DNA of 64,000 nt, from contig JAHDDO010000003.1 of NCBI GenBank assembly GCA_020629315.1, positions 1 to 64,000 of the forward strand, read 5' to 3'. The notes beneath the pieces were generated by a model, which worked only from the letters and a program-made list of their open reading frames with translations, searched no databases and was not told the origin of the DNA. The position numbers and the translations under genes were made by a program. Every line of letters starts with the position of its first letter. The first letter of the stretch is position 1. This document shows positions 43,955 through 53,638 of this stretch, in pieces. The stretch comes from Saprospiraceae bacterium. Lineage in GTDB: Bacteria; Bacteroidota; Bacteroidia; Chitinophagales; Saprospiraceae.

Positions 43955-45219
43955 TTTAAATCAAAACCAATATCTCTTCTATAGAATTTTCCTGTGAAGT
44001 CAATTTTTGCAGCACTATCGTAGCAGAGAGCCAATGCATCCTCCATGCTTTGCCCTCTAGAAGTACAAGCAATAACCCGACCGCCATTAGTCAAAATTTC
44101 ACCCGAATCTGTACTTCGAGTCCCGGCATGAAAAACAAATTGATTCTGACTTGTTAAAGACGGAATCTGCATGGGTAAACCTTTTTTATAGGCTTCGGGA
44201 TAGCCTCCTGAAACTAGAAAAACGGTAGTACAGTAATCTTGTGAAATTCGTATATTTTGTTGGTCCAATGTCCCATTGTAGACGGAGTCAACCAAGGATA
44301 AAAAGTCAGACTCAATCCTAGGAAATACCGACTCAGTTTCTGGATCTCCCATCCTGCAATTATATTCAATTACATAAGGTTCATTATCAACGAGTATCAA
44401 TCCAAAAAAGATAAACCCCTTATAATCTAAGCCTTCCTGTTGGATGCCTGTTAAGGTGGGTTCTATAATTTGATCAAGCACTTTTTGTCGTAATACATCA
44501 TCAAAGAAAGGGACCGGTGAAATGGAACCCATTCCACCCGTATTTAGCCCAGTATCACCCTCACCAATGCGTTTATAATCTTTGGCCTCAGGTAATAATA
44601 CATAGTCCTTACCATCCGTCAAGATAAATACAGAAAACTCAATGCCGCTAAGGAATTTTTCAATAACTACGGTTTCTGAAGCCTTGCCAAATTTACCATG
44701 GAGCATTTCTGAAAAAGCAGTGCTAGCGGCTATATGATCATCTATTATTAAAACCCCCTTTCCAGCGGCCAAACCATCTGCCTTGAGCACAATAGGTAAG
44801 CTATGTTCTTTTATATAAGCTAGCCCTTCACTTTCTTGATCGGCGGTAAATGATCGACTTGCAGCGGTGGGTATATTGTACTTTGCCATGAAAGCGTTTG
44901 CAAAATCTTTACTTCCTTCTAATTGCGAAGCTTTTTTTGAAGGCCCCAACACCCGAATATCTGACTCTTTAAAATAGTCATAGATACCTTCAACCAATGG
45001 TAGCTCAGGTCCGACGATAATTTGACGAATAGATTGGTCCTTACAAAACTGGTCTATAGCCGGAAAGTCGGTGTTGGAAATAGAGACATTTCTAGCGATA
45101 GCAGCGGTGCCCGCATTACCAGGAGCTACAAATAATTGATCACATGAAGGGCTGTTTACAATGGCACTAGCTAAAGCATGTTCCCTTCCACCACCACCTA
45201 ATAATAATATCCGATGCAC
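43951..45219 (-). CDS. purD: Phosphoribosylamine-glycine ligase (GAR synthetase)
   Basis: Second enzyme of purine synthesis, joining glycine to phosphoribosylamine with ATP. At 422 residues it is full length. The N-terminal motif LLLGGGGREHAL and the PGNAGTAAIA stretch are typical. The ATP-grasp part shows VLKADGLAAGKGVLI, FLSGIEFSVF, PEAKDYKRIGEGDTGLNTGG and EYNCRMGDPETE. The start is GTG (45217-45219), with a TATCTTTG element 10 nt upstream. Its substrate is the product of the PurF reaction. The stop overlaps the presumed ATA start of murF-alr. It is divergent from ruvA. Confidence 0.96.
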   Translation of the reverse strand: MHRILLLGGGGREHALASAIVNSPSCDQLFVAPGNAGTAAIARNVSISNTDFPAIDQFCKDQSIRQIIVGPELPLVEGIYDYFKESDIRVLGPSKKASQLEGSKDFANAFMAKYNIPTAASRSFTADQESEGLAYIKEHSLPIVLKADGLAAGKGVLIIDDHIAASTAFSEMLHGKFGKASETVVIEKFLSGIEFSVFILTDGKDYVLLPEAKDYKRIGEGDTGLNTGGMGSISPVPFFDDVLRQKVLDQIIEPTLTGIQQEGLDYKGFIFFGLILVDNEPYVIEYNCRMGDPETESVFPRIESDFLSLVDSVYNGTLDQQNIRISQDYCTTVFLVSGGYPEAYKKGLPMQIPSLTSQNQFVFHAGTRSTDSGEILTNGGRVIACTSRGQSMEDALALCYDSAAKIDFTGKFYRRDIGFDLK

Positions 45220-45229
45220 TTTTTGATTT

Positions 45230-45237
45230 CAAAGATA
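45230..45237 (-). promoter_or_regulatory. Predicted -7 element (TATCTTTG) of purD
   Basis: Exact TAnnTTTG match on the minus strand, ending 10 nt before the GTG start of purD; the implied 5' leader is only a few nucleotides. Confidence 0.5.
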
Positions 45238-45293
45238 CATTTTGATAGGGTATGACATATTAAAATAAATTATAATATGTAGTTTCCAATGCT

Positions 45294-45301
45294 TACCTTT
45301 G
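45294..45301 (+). promoter_or_regulatory. Predicted -7 element (TACCTTTG) of ruvA, implying a leaderless message
   Basis: Exact TAnnTTTG match that ends 4 nt before the ruvA ATG. With the usual distance from this element to the start site, transcription would begin at or next to the A of the ATG. Confidence 0.5.
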
Positions 45302-45305
45302 CCAG

Positions 45306-45896
45306 ATGATTGCATTTTTAACAGGTGGCTTGACATTTGTGAGCCCTACACACGTACACATAAATGTCAATGGTGTAGGCTATCATGTGAATATAAGTTT
45401 GTATACCTATGAACGAATTGAATCATTGAAGGAGGTAACACTGCAGATTCATCATCATATTACGGAAAACGATCAAAGTCTTTTTGGGTTTTTTGAAGAT
45501 GAAGAGAAATCTGTTTTCAAACACCTTATTTCGGTTTCAGGTGTTGGTCCTAGCACAGCTCGAATGGCGACCTCATACATGGCTCCATTAGAATTGCGCC
45601 AAGCGATCATATCAGAAAATGCACAGGCTGTAAGTAAAATTAAGGGCATTGGACCGAAAACAGCCAAGAGGATCATTCTAGATCTAAAGGATAAAATGTT
45701 TAAAGAATCAGATGGAAAGCTCGAAATTTTACTTCCTACTGATCCATCAATAAAAGAAGAGGCGGTATCTGCCTTAGTATCATTAGGCTTCCAAAAAGCA
45801 AAAGTTTCCAAGACAGTAGAAAAAACATTGAAGGAATTAGATAATGAAATCACCGTTGAAGCGTTAATAAAATCGGTATTAAGACAATTATCCTAG
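45306..45896 (+). CDS. ruvA: Holliday junction branch migration protein RuvA
   Basis: RuvA binds four-way DNA junctions and loads the RuvB motor. The 196-residue protein has the N-terminal OB fold (MIAFLTGGLTFVSPTHVHIN, GVGYHVNISLYTYERI), two helix-hairpin-helix motifs (VSGVGPSTARMATSYM and IKGIGPKTAKRIILDLKDKM), and the C-terminal three-helix domain that contacts RuvB (EEAVSALVSLGFQKAKVSK). ruvB and ruvC are not adjacent. The start is fixed by a promoter element only 4 nt upstream. The identification is strong. Confidence 0.97.
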   Translation: MIAFLTGGLTFVSPTHVHINVNGVGYHVNISLYTYERIESLKEVTLQIHHHITENDQSLFGFFEDEEKSVFKHLISVSGVGPSTARMATSYMAPLELRQAIISENAQAVSKIKGIGPKTAKRIILDLKDKMFKESDGKLEILLPTDPSIKEEAVSALVSLGFQKAKVSKTVEKTLKELDNEITVEALIKSVLRQLS

Positions 45897-46000
45897 TTTA
45901 TACATAATGTAAGGACGCCAATTGCGTTAATGTAGCGATTAACCCATTTACAGATAAATTACTATTACTCTTTACATAACTAAGGTCTAGATAATTTCAA

Positions 46001-46008
46001 TACATTTG
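46001..46008 (+). promoter_or_regulatory. Predicted -7 element (TACATTTG) of sprA
   Basis: Exact TAnnTTTG match followed by CG, 61 nt upstream of the sprA start; the implied leader is about 58 nt. No -33 TTTG at the usual spacing. Confidence 0.5.
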
Positions 46009-46069
46009 CGCCGCTTTGATGGTAATGTAATTAAGTCTCTTCCTTGAATTTATAATGCAGATTTAGTAA

Positions 46070-49000
46070 ATGAATCAAATGAAGCTAGTGTGGGGGATCT
46101 TGTTGATGATTGGATTCGCTTTTCAAGTGAATGCAGCACATGTTGAAGGTCTCGATAACCCATACATTACATATGAATCTCAGATCGATACTATTCCGAT
46201 CGAAGAAAGGTTTGGTGATTTCGTGAACGACCCTATCACGAACCCTTTTGATATCTTTCCATCTGACCTAGAGCAGACTATCGAATACGATCCTGACACT
46301 GACCAGTATATTATCATTGAAAAAATCGGTGATGAATACTTCAGAAGTCCTAGCTATTTAACCTTCGAAGAGTACTTAGAGTGGAAAGCAAAACAAGATC
46401 AAAAAGAATATTTTGAACGACTATCGGGTATAGGATCTGGTAAGCGTGGGAATAGTGGTCTCATAGACCCAATGTCCAAAATAAATGTAGAAGATCAATT
46501 AATCGATCGGTTATTTGGAGGTAATGGTATATCTATAAAACCCCAAGGTAATATCGACGTGAAAGTGGGTATGGATTATCAGTACATAGAGAACCCTTCG
46601 ATACCACTCAGAAATCAACGAAACTATGGTTTCGTTTTCGATGAAGATATTAAGATCAATGTTGATGGTAACATTGGGGATAAAATGAATCTTGGATTTA
46701 ATTATGATACCCAAGCCACCTTTGATTTTGACCGAAAAATAAAACTAGCCTACGACTCGGAAGAGTTTACAGAAGACGATATACTTAAAAAGGTTGAAGC
46801 AGGTAATGTTAGTCTACCTCTGCGGGGAACCTTGATCCAAGGAGCAGAATCGCTGTTTGGATTAAAAACAGAACTTCAATTTGGGCACTTGAAGTTGACA
46901 GGTATCGCTTCACAGCAGCGATCCGAACGAAAACAATTAAGTATTCAAAATGGGGCGTCTATTCAAGAATTTGAGATTAGACCTGATGAATATGATGAGA
47001 ACCGACACTTCTTTATCTCTCACTACCACCGTAATGCATACGAAAAAGCATTGAGCAACCTTCCTCAGATAAGAAACAACTTTAGAGTAGCTAATATCCA
47101 GGTATGGATTTCGGATGATCAACAAAATTACCAGGAAAACAGTACAAAGATTGTAGCCATTGCGGATTTGGGAGAGGGTGTTGATAGTTTATTTGATGAC
47201 CCAGATGCGGATTATGCTGTTTCCATGCCATTAGATCCATTATTAGTCGATGCTAATGGACAAGTCCTTCCAGATAACAGAACTAATGATCTATATACAA
47301 ATAGACTAGAAATAGATGGTGAGGCAAGACGATCCGAATTTACCAATACGAGATTGACGAGTGTCTATAACATGAAACAGACCCAAGGGTATGAAATATA
47401 TAGAGGTCGTTTATTAAATCCTGGAGAATATACCTTCAACGCAGAACTAGGTTATTTATCCCTTAATGTTCGATTACAGCCTAATCAGGTATTAGGGGTC
47501 GCCTATCAGTATTATTATACTCAGAATTGTGATGAAGTATACAAAGTAGGAGAAATGGCCACTGATGCCTTAGCTCCGAATACGAACGAAGAAGGAGAAC
47601 AACAAACGGAGTCTGTATTATACGTAAAAATGCTCAAGAGCACAAATCAAAAACCAGAATCCAACCAGTGGGATCTGATGATGAAAAACGTATATCCACT
47701 TCGTACTAGTCAATTAACTCCACAGGACTTTGTATTTGATATCTTCTATGAAGATGACCGAACAGCAACCATTAAAAAGTTCTTACCGATACCAGGTCTA
47801 GAGAATACACCTATCCTAAATATTTTCAATTTAGATAGATTGAATTCTCAAAATGATCCACAGCCAGATGGGGTATTTGATTTTGCTCCAGGCATTACGG
47901 TATTACCAAGAAATGGAACCATAATTTTCCCCGTTCTTGAACCATTTGGTGAAGGACTTTGTGCAGCGCTACCACCAGGGGTGCCATGTTCAGCAGTTGA
48001 CACATTAAAGTTTAATCAATTATATGACTTGTCTATTACGAATGCGCGAGAACAGCTCGAGCGTAATAAGTTTGTAATGATTGGTAAGTACAAATCTGAT
48101 GTTTCTGCGGAAATATCGCTTGGATCCTGGAATATACCACAAGGAGAAAACTCGGTAATCGTACGTGCTGGGGGTAAGCGACTGCGTGAAGGCGTCGATT
48201 ATGAAATAGAATATGGGATAGGTCGATTACGAATATTGAATGAAGCGTATCTACAACAAGGAGTACCGATAACCGTAGACTTTGAGGATAACTCCTTCTT
48301 TAATGTCCAACAAAAAACAATGTTGGGTTGGCGAGCTGATTATGCAGCAAGCGAGAAATTAAATATTGGGGCCACCTACTTACGATTATTCGAAAGACCT
48401 TTTACCCAAAAAGTAAACTTAGGTGATGACCCAATAAATAACAGAATATTCGGGGTAGATCTAAACTATACGACGGAAACGCCATTTATGACTAAAGCCT
48501 TAGATGCACTGCCATTATATAGTACTAATGAGGTGTCTCAACTAAATGCCTCAGTAGAGGCTGCAGTGCTTATTCCGGGTCACAGTAAAGCGATCAACTT
48601 AAATGGCGATGATAATGGGGGCGTTGTTAATATAGATGATTTTGAGGGAGCTGTAAGTGGATTACCATTAGGGACACAACCCTTGCGTTGGATACTAGCT
48701 TCGGTTCCGGCTGAATTTCCAGAATATAATGCACCGGGCCTTGAGTCTGGGTATAACCGTGCGCAGTTAAGTTGGTATGTTATTGACCAGTTTGCTCGAA
48801 GATCTACGGATATACAATCACCGTATACAAGGTTGGTTAATCCTACAGAACTTTTCCAAAGGCAATTACAACCTACAGAAATACAAGATCTACGGACATT
48901 CGATTTAACCTATAATCCAAGACGTAGAGGACCATATAACTTTGATACAGATTTAGGAGGTTCATTTTCAGCAGGGGTAGATTACAATGAAGATGAAAAT

Positions 49001-52000
49001 GCGATTGAGCTTTCAGAACCAAATACACGTTGGGCAGGGATCATGACCTACATTAATAACTCTGACTTCGAAGCGACGAATTATGAGTTTATTGACTTTT
49101 GGTTATTGAATCCATTTATGGATACTACAAGAACCTTTGATGGCGAAGCCGGAAGCTTAACCTTCCATATTGGAAATGTATCGGAAGATGTATTAGGGGA
49201 TAATATTCAGTTTTATGAAAATACAATTCCCACTGATCCGGACGCCCAGACACCTATTAAAGAAACAGCATTTGGTAGAGTTCCTTTAGTGGTTCCAAAC
49301 AACCTAAATGCTTTTGATTTAGATAATAGAGAAGCGCAGGATGTAGGTTTTGATGGCTTGAATAATAATGAAGAAGCGGTATTCTTTAGTGATTATGTAG
49401 CTGAAATGCAGACCTTGACCAATGACAACGTTGATGTGGCTGCGGACCCAGCCAATGACGACTTTGTTTACTTCTTGGATCAGCAAACCTATGCAACAGA
49501 AAATGATCTCCTACAACGATATTCTAGATTTAATGGCCCAGAAGGAAATACACCTGATGGAGATCAAGTAGAAAGAGGAAATCCTAATCCAGAAAAAGAA
49601 GAATTAAATGGTAATAGTTCATTAGATCAGGGAGAAAGCTACTATAAGTATCAAGTAAATCTAGTGAATGACGATTTTAAAATTGATAAAGAACAAGCGG
49701 TTTTTGTTACCGATGAAAAGGTGATTAGCCGAAATGGTGTAGATGAAACGTGGTATCGATTTCAGATTCCTATTAGAGATACATCTAGTGTTCATTCCCA
49801 AAATATTAATGGCATAGCCGGTTTTAGATCTATCCAATTTATGCGGATGATCGTACAAGGTTTTGAAGATCAAAAAACCTTGAGAATGGCTGAATATGAG
49901 TTGGTTAGATCGCAATGGCGTAGACACAATCAAATTTGTAGAACGGATGCCCAGCCACCAGATTTCGACCTAGATATTAGAAGTATCGAAGAAAATCAAA
50001 GTAAAAAGCCGTTTGGCTATGTGTTACCTCAAGGAATACAACGGGAGCAATTATTTACTAATCTCGCGAACATACAGCAAGATGAACGAGCGGTTTCCCT
50101 CAACTTCTGTGAGTGGTTTTCAAGTGAATGCGAGCCATTTATGTACAAGTTGACAGAGATCGACCTTAGGGTATTTGAGCGCTTGCAGTTATTTGTACAT
50201 GGTGAATTTGACACGCTGCTGTCAGACCCGATAAATAATGGGGATATTTCCGTTTTTGTGAGGATAGGAAAGGACTTTTTCCAGAACTATTATGAGTATG
50301 AAATTCCGTTGCTCTTATCGGAAGATACTATCCCCAATCCAACACCAACACAGACATCGGATATAGTGTGGCCAGTGGACAACTTTATGGATCTGGATCT
50401 AAAGGATTTAACCAATCTTAAATTAGAACGGAATGCAGTCGGTGCATCCGTAACCGATCCTTACGAAGGGCAAGCTACCATTAAGCCTAATCATAAAGTG
50501 AAAATCCTTGGTAACCCGAATCTAGGTTTTATAAAGGGTATTGCTATAGGTTTGCGTAAGAATGGAAATGATGGTAAAAACTTCTGTGGGGAAGTATGGG
50601 TGAATGAGTTGCGAGCAGCTGGATTTATTGAGCAAGGAGGTGTAGCTTCAGTGGCTAGGTTAGATTGGAAATTAGCGGACCTTGGAAATCTTACAGCTTC
50701 AGGTAAATACAATAGTATTGCATGGGGGGCATTGGACCAAAAGCTGAACGAGCGTCTAAAGGAAGAAATCATAGAGTATGATGTAGCCACAAATTTGGAA
50801 TTAGGAAAATTCTTCCCTAAGCACTGGAAGGTACGAGTACCGTTCTATGCCCAGTATGCAAAGAGCATAAGTAATCCGCAGTTTGACCCGTTTGATTTAG
50901 ATCTATTATTGGAAGAAAAACTAGCGGCTAATCCAGCAAAACAAGATTCTATAAAGCGGACGGCCCAAGATGTTACCACGATTAAAACGATCAACTTTAT
51001 CAATGTAAGAAAGGAAAAATCGGGTCCTCGAGATAGAGGAGGCGGTAGCGGCAGTGTTGGAGGGCCTAACAAAATTGGAGGTAGAGCAGGTTCACTTGGT
51101 GCGCAAAGTGGAGGGGCTAATGTCCAAGAAGAGAAAAAACAACGGAACTACCCTTGGGACGTTTCGAACTTTAGTGTGAGTTATGCATACACGGAAACCG
51201 ATAAACGAGACCCAATTATTGAATTTGATAATACAAAGGAATATAAAGCTGGATTGGATTATACCTATAAGCCAAAGAATAAGCCCATAACACCATTTAA
51301 AAAGGTGATTAAATCGGATTATTTGGATTTGGTTAAGGAGTTTAATTTTAATCCAATTCCAAATAGTTTTAGTTTCTCAACAGATATGAACCGTAGACTA
51401 AAAACCAGACGGTTCAGGTTGCCAGAAACACCCGTGTTTGAGTTTGATGAGCGGTTCTTTACTTGGGAACGACGATATAATTTGAATTGGGATTTTGCTA
51501 GAGCATTGAAATTGAAGTTTAATGCGACTAATATGTCTTTTATCGATGAATATCGACAAACAGGTGTTCGACCAGATCCCTCAGATAGAGAATGGGTAAA
51601 TGAAGTTGGGGACACAGTGAGTGACATTGTACGAGCCAATGAAAATTCGGTAATGGATTATTGGCAAGATAATGTTAGAGAAGGGGGTAGAAATACAAAA
51701 TACAATCATCAAGCTACCTTAAGCTATAATGTGCCAATGAAGCAGATTCCATATTTGGATTTCATTTCAATAAAGACACAATACAAATTGGATTATAGTT
51801 GGATCAGTGGTCCGTTGATTGATATAGAACCAGGTAATGACGAATTAGTACTACCGGGTGCTATGATTCAAAATGGGCAAAACAGATCTATCACGGCAGG
51901 TTTTGACTTTTCCAAACTGTATAGAAAATCTAAGTACATATCAGCTTTGGATAAACCAAAGAGTAAATCATCTAGGAGTAGCGGAAGCAGGAGTAGAGAT

Positions 52001-53638
52001 GACGACAAGGATGATGACAAAGGGGATGATGCCTCGAAAACCAAGGAAGATCGGAAAAAGAGCAAAAAGCGAGAACCAGGCACCTTTGAGAAAATTGCTG
52101 TCAGGCCACTGTTCATGCTGAAGAATATCAAATTCCAGTATAAAGAGGATTTCAGCACCTTGATCCCTGGTTTCTTACCTAACAATTCCATTTTAGGTAT
52201 GAATCAAAACTTTACAGCTCCAGGTTGGGATTTTGTAGCGGGTATTCAACCCGATCTGACCTATAGGGATAGAAGTAATTGGTTATATGGTGCAGCTGAT
52301 AATGGATGGATTAATCCAAGTTTATCCTTGAACCAGCAGATACAAACGCAACGGGGTCAAAACATGGATTTAAATGTGGAGCTAGAGCCGTGGAAAGACT
52401 TTGATGTTGATGTAAACTTCTCAAAGAAATTTAACTATCGACATAACGAAGAATTTAGGAAGAAAGGGAATACAGGTACGACAACAGAAGATTGGATCCA
52501 ATTGGCACAAATCGAGAATGGATCATTTACGATGTCTTACTTTGCAATGAACACCTTATTTGGTAGAGACTCACAAGAGTTATTTGATCAGTTCATTGCT
52601 AACACTAAAACAGTGTCTGATGAATTTGATTATGATACAGGTTTTAGTATTCCAAACATAGGTGATCCGCATACGCAAGATTCTGTAAACAGTGGATATA
52701 CCTACGGCCTTGGAAAATTAAATAATGAGGTTATAATACCAGCTTTCATTGCGGCGTATACTGATGCTGATCCAAGAGAAACGAGTCAAATAGATTTTGT
52801 CACTGATCCAAGAAATGATTGGCGTTTCCTACCATTGCCTAATTGGACAATCTCATATAATGGATTGAGCAAGTTACCATGGTTCAAAGATCGTTTATCC
52901 AGTTTCCGTATAGATCATGGATACAAATCGACATTGACCATTAACAACTATAATCTTAACCCGGAATATGATTTTGCAGATCCATATGGTGATATCAGAG
53001 AGGCCAATGGAAACTATTTTACTAGATGGGAAATTCCAGAGATCGCTATTTCAGAGCAGTTCTCTCCGATTATTGGTTTTTCAATGAAAACTAAAAAAGA
53101 GTATACCCTTGAATTCCAATATAGACGTACCCGTGATTTAGTATTGTCAACCTCAGTAGGTGAGCTTAGGGAAAGTAACTCCACTGAATTTGTTTTCGGT
53201 ACAGGTGCTGTACTAGAAGATATCAATATTGGTTTCTTAACAGGAGATCGAAAAGGTAAACGGAAAAAACGGCCAGGTAGAGAAAATGAAGATGAAGAAA
53301 ACGATGACGATAAGCTATTAAACACATTGGGCAATTCAGGACGTCAAGGAAGAGGTGTAAACAATAATAAGCCAAGGACTTTAACATTGAACTTTGATAT
53401 GTCCTACAGAGATAATGAAACGCTTATTCACGATATATTGACGGAGACGCCGACGGATATGTCAACCAGAGGTACCACTAATATCATTGTTAGTCCAAGT
53501 GCAGAATACACAATTACACAACAATTGGCACTACGATATTATCTAGATTATAGTTACACTAGACCAAAAGTGAGTAACAGTTGGCCTACCACAACCTTTG
53601 AAACAGGATTCGTAATTCGATTTAAATTGGATTATTAA
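46070..53638 (+). CDS. sprA: Type IX secretion translocon / gliding motility protein SprA (Sov)
   Basis: The giant outer-membrane channel of the type IX secretion system, through which proteins with the C-terminal sorting domain leave the cell. The product has 2522 residues, within the family's usual size, and a signal peptide ending near VNAA (about residue 23). Family stretches visible include DVKVGMDYQYIENPSIPLRN, GNVSLPLRGTLIQGAESLFG, RGRLLNPGEYTFNAELGYLS and the SprA-typical WGILTY-like repeats and barrel strands to the terminal FVIRFKLDY. Three low-complexity inserts stand out: Gly-rich at about 1650-1690, Asp/Lys/Ser-rich at about 1960-2005 and Lys/Glu/Asp-rich at about 2394-2418. It follows ruvA, as in other Bacteroidota, and its stop overlaps the convergent gene by 4 nt. 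Confidence 0.96.
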   Translation: MNQMKLVWGILLMIGFAFQVNAAHVEGLDNPYITYESQIDTIPIEERFGDFVNDPITNPFDIFPSDLEQTIEYDPDTDQYIIIEKIGDEYFRSPSYLTFEEYLEWKAKQDQKEYFERLSGIGSGKRGNSGLIDPMSKINVEDQLIDRLFGGNGISIKPQGNIDVKVGMDYQYIENPSIPLRNQRNYGFVFDEDIKINVDGNIGDKMNLGFNYDTQATFDFDRKIKLAYDSEEFTEDDILKKVEAGNVSLPLRGTLIQGAESLFGLKTELQFGHLKLTGIASQQRSERKQLSIQNGASIQEFEIRPDEYDENRHFFISHYHRNAYEKALSNLPQIRNNFRVANIQVWISDDQQNYQENSTKIVAIADLGEGVDSLFDDPDADYAVSMPLDPLLVDANGQVLPDNRTNDLYTNRLEIDGEARRSEFTNTRLTSVYNMKQTQGYEIYRGRLLNPGEYTFNAELGYLSLNVRLQPNQVLGVAYQYYYTQNCDEVYKVGEMATDALAPNTNEEGEQQTESVLYVKMLKSTNQKPESNQWDLMMKNVYPLRTSQLTPQDFVFDIFYEDDRTATIKKFLPIPGLENTPILNIFNLDRLNSQNDPQPDGVFDFAPGITVLPRNGTIIFPVLEPFGEGLCAALPPGVPCSAVDTLKFNQLYDLSITNAREQLERNKFVMIGKYKSDVSAEISLGSWNIPQGENSVIVRAGGKRLREGVDYEIEYGIGRLRILNEAYLQQGVPITVDFEDNSFFNVQQKTMLGWRADYAASEKLNIGATYLRLFERPFTQKVNLGDDPINNRIFGVDLNYTTETPFMTKALDALPLYSTNEVSQLNASVEAAVLIPGHSKAINLNGDDNGGVVNIDDFEGAVSGLPLGTQPLRWILASVPAEFPEYNAPGLESGYNRAQLSWYVIDQFARRSTDIQSPYTRLVNPTELFQRQLQPTEIQDLRTFDLTYNPRRRGPYNFDTDLGGSFSAGVDYNEDENAIELSEPNTRWAGIMTYINNSDFEATNYEFIDFWLLNPFMDTTRTFDGEAGSLTFHIGNVSEDVLGDNIQFYENTIPTDPDAQTPIKETAFGRVPLVVPNNLNAFDLDNREAQDVGFDGLNNNEEAVFFSDYVAEMQTLTNDNVDVAADPANDDFVYFLDQQTYATENDLLQRYSRFNGPEGNTPDGDQVERGNPNPEKEELNGNSSLDQGESYYKYQVNLVNDDFKIDKEQAVFVTDEKVISRNGVDETWYRFQIPIRDTSSVHSQNINGIAGFRSIQFMRMIVQGFEDQKTLRMAEYELVRSQWRRHNQICRTDAQPPDFDLDIRSIEENQSKKPFGYVLPQGIQREQLFTNLANIQQDERAVSLNFCEWFSSECEPFMYKLTEIDLRVFERLQLFVHGEFDTLLSDPINNGDISVFVRIGKDFFQNYYEYEIPLLLSEDTIPNPTPTQTSDIVWPVDNFMDLDLKDLTNLKLERNAVGASVTDPYEGQATIKPNHKVKILGNPNLGFIKGIAIGLRKNGNDGKNFCGEVWVNELRAAGFIEQGGVASVARLDWKLADLGNLTASGKYNSIAWGALDQKLNERLKEEIIEYDVATNLELGKFFPKHWKVRVPFYAQYAKSISNPQFDPFDLDLLLEEKLAANPAKQDSIKRTAQDVTTIKTINFINVRKEKSGPRDRGGGSGSVGGPNKIGGRAGSLGAQSGGANVQEEKKQRNYPWDVSNFSVSYAYTETDKRDPIIEFDNTKEYKAGLDYTYKPKNKPITPFKKVIKSDYLDLVKEFNFNPIPNSFSFSTDMNRRLKTRRFRLPETPVFEFDERFFTWERRYNLNWDFARALKLKFNATNMSFIDEYRQTGVRPDPSDREWVNEVGDTVSDIVRANENSVMDYWQDNVREGGRNTKYNHQATLSYNVPMKQIPYLDFISIKTQYKLDYSWISGPLIDIEPGNDELVLPGAMIQNGQNRSITAGFDFSKLYRKSKYISALDKPKSKSSRSSGSRSRDDDKDDDKGDDASKTKEDRKKSKKREPGTFEKIAVRPLFMLKNIKFQYKEDFSTLIPGFLPNNSILGMNQNFTAPGWDFVAGIQPDLTYRDRSNWLYGAADNGWINPSLSLNQQIQTQRGQNMDLNVELEPWKDFDVDVNFSKKFNYRHNEEFRKKGNTGTTTEDWIQLAQIENGSFTMSYFAMNTLFGRDSQELFDQFIANTKTVSDEFDYDTGFSIPNIGDPHTQDSVNSGYTYGLGKLNNEVIIPAFIAAYTDADPRETSQIDFVTDPRNDWRFLPLPNWTISYNGLSKLPWFKDRLSSFRIDHGYKSTLTINNYNLNPEYDFADPYGDIREANGNYFTRWEIPEIAISEQFSPIIGFSMKTKKEYTLEFQYRRTRDLVLSTSVGELRESNSTEFVFGTGAVLEDINIGFLTGDRKGKRKKRPGRENEDEENDDDKLLNTLGNSGRQGRGVNNNKPRTLTLNFDMSYRDNETLIHDILTETPTDMSTRGTTNIIVSPSAEYTITQQLALRYYLDYSYTRPKVSNSWPTTTFETGFVIRFKLDY

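Noticed and set aside
45926-45943. GTTAAT/ATTAAC hairpin after ruvA
   Set aside because: A 6-bp AT-rich stem without a T tract is not a convincing terminator or riboswitch.
51868-52191. Minus-strand serine/leucine-rich open frame within sprA
   Set aside because: It mirrors the Asp/Lys/Ser-rich low-complexity insert of SprA and is a composition artefact.
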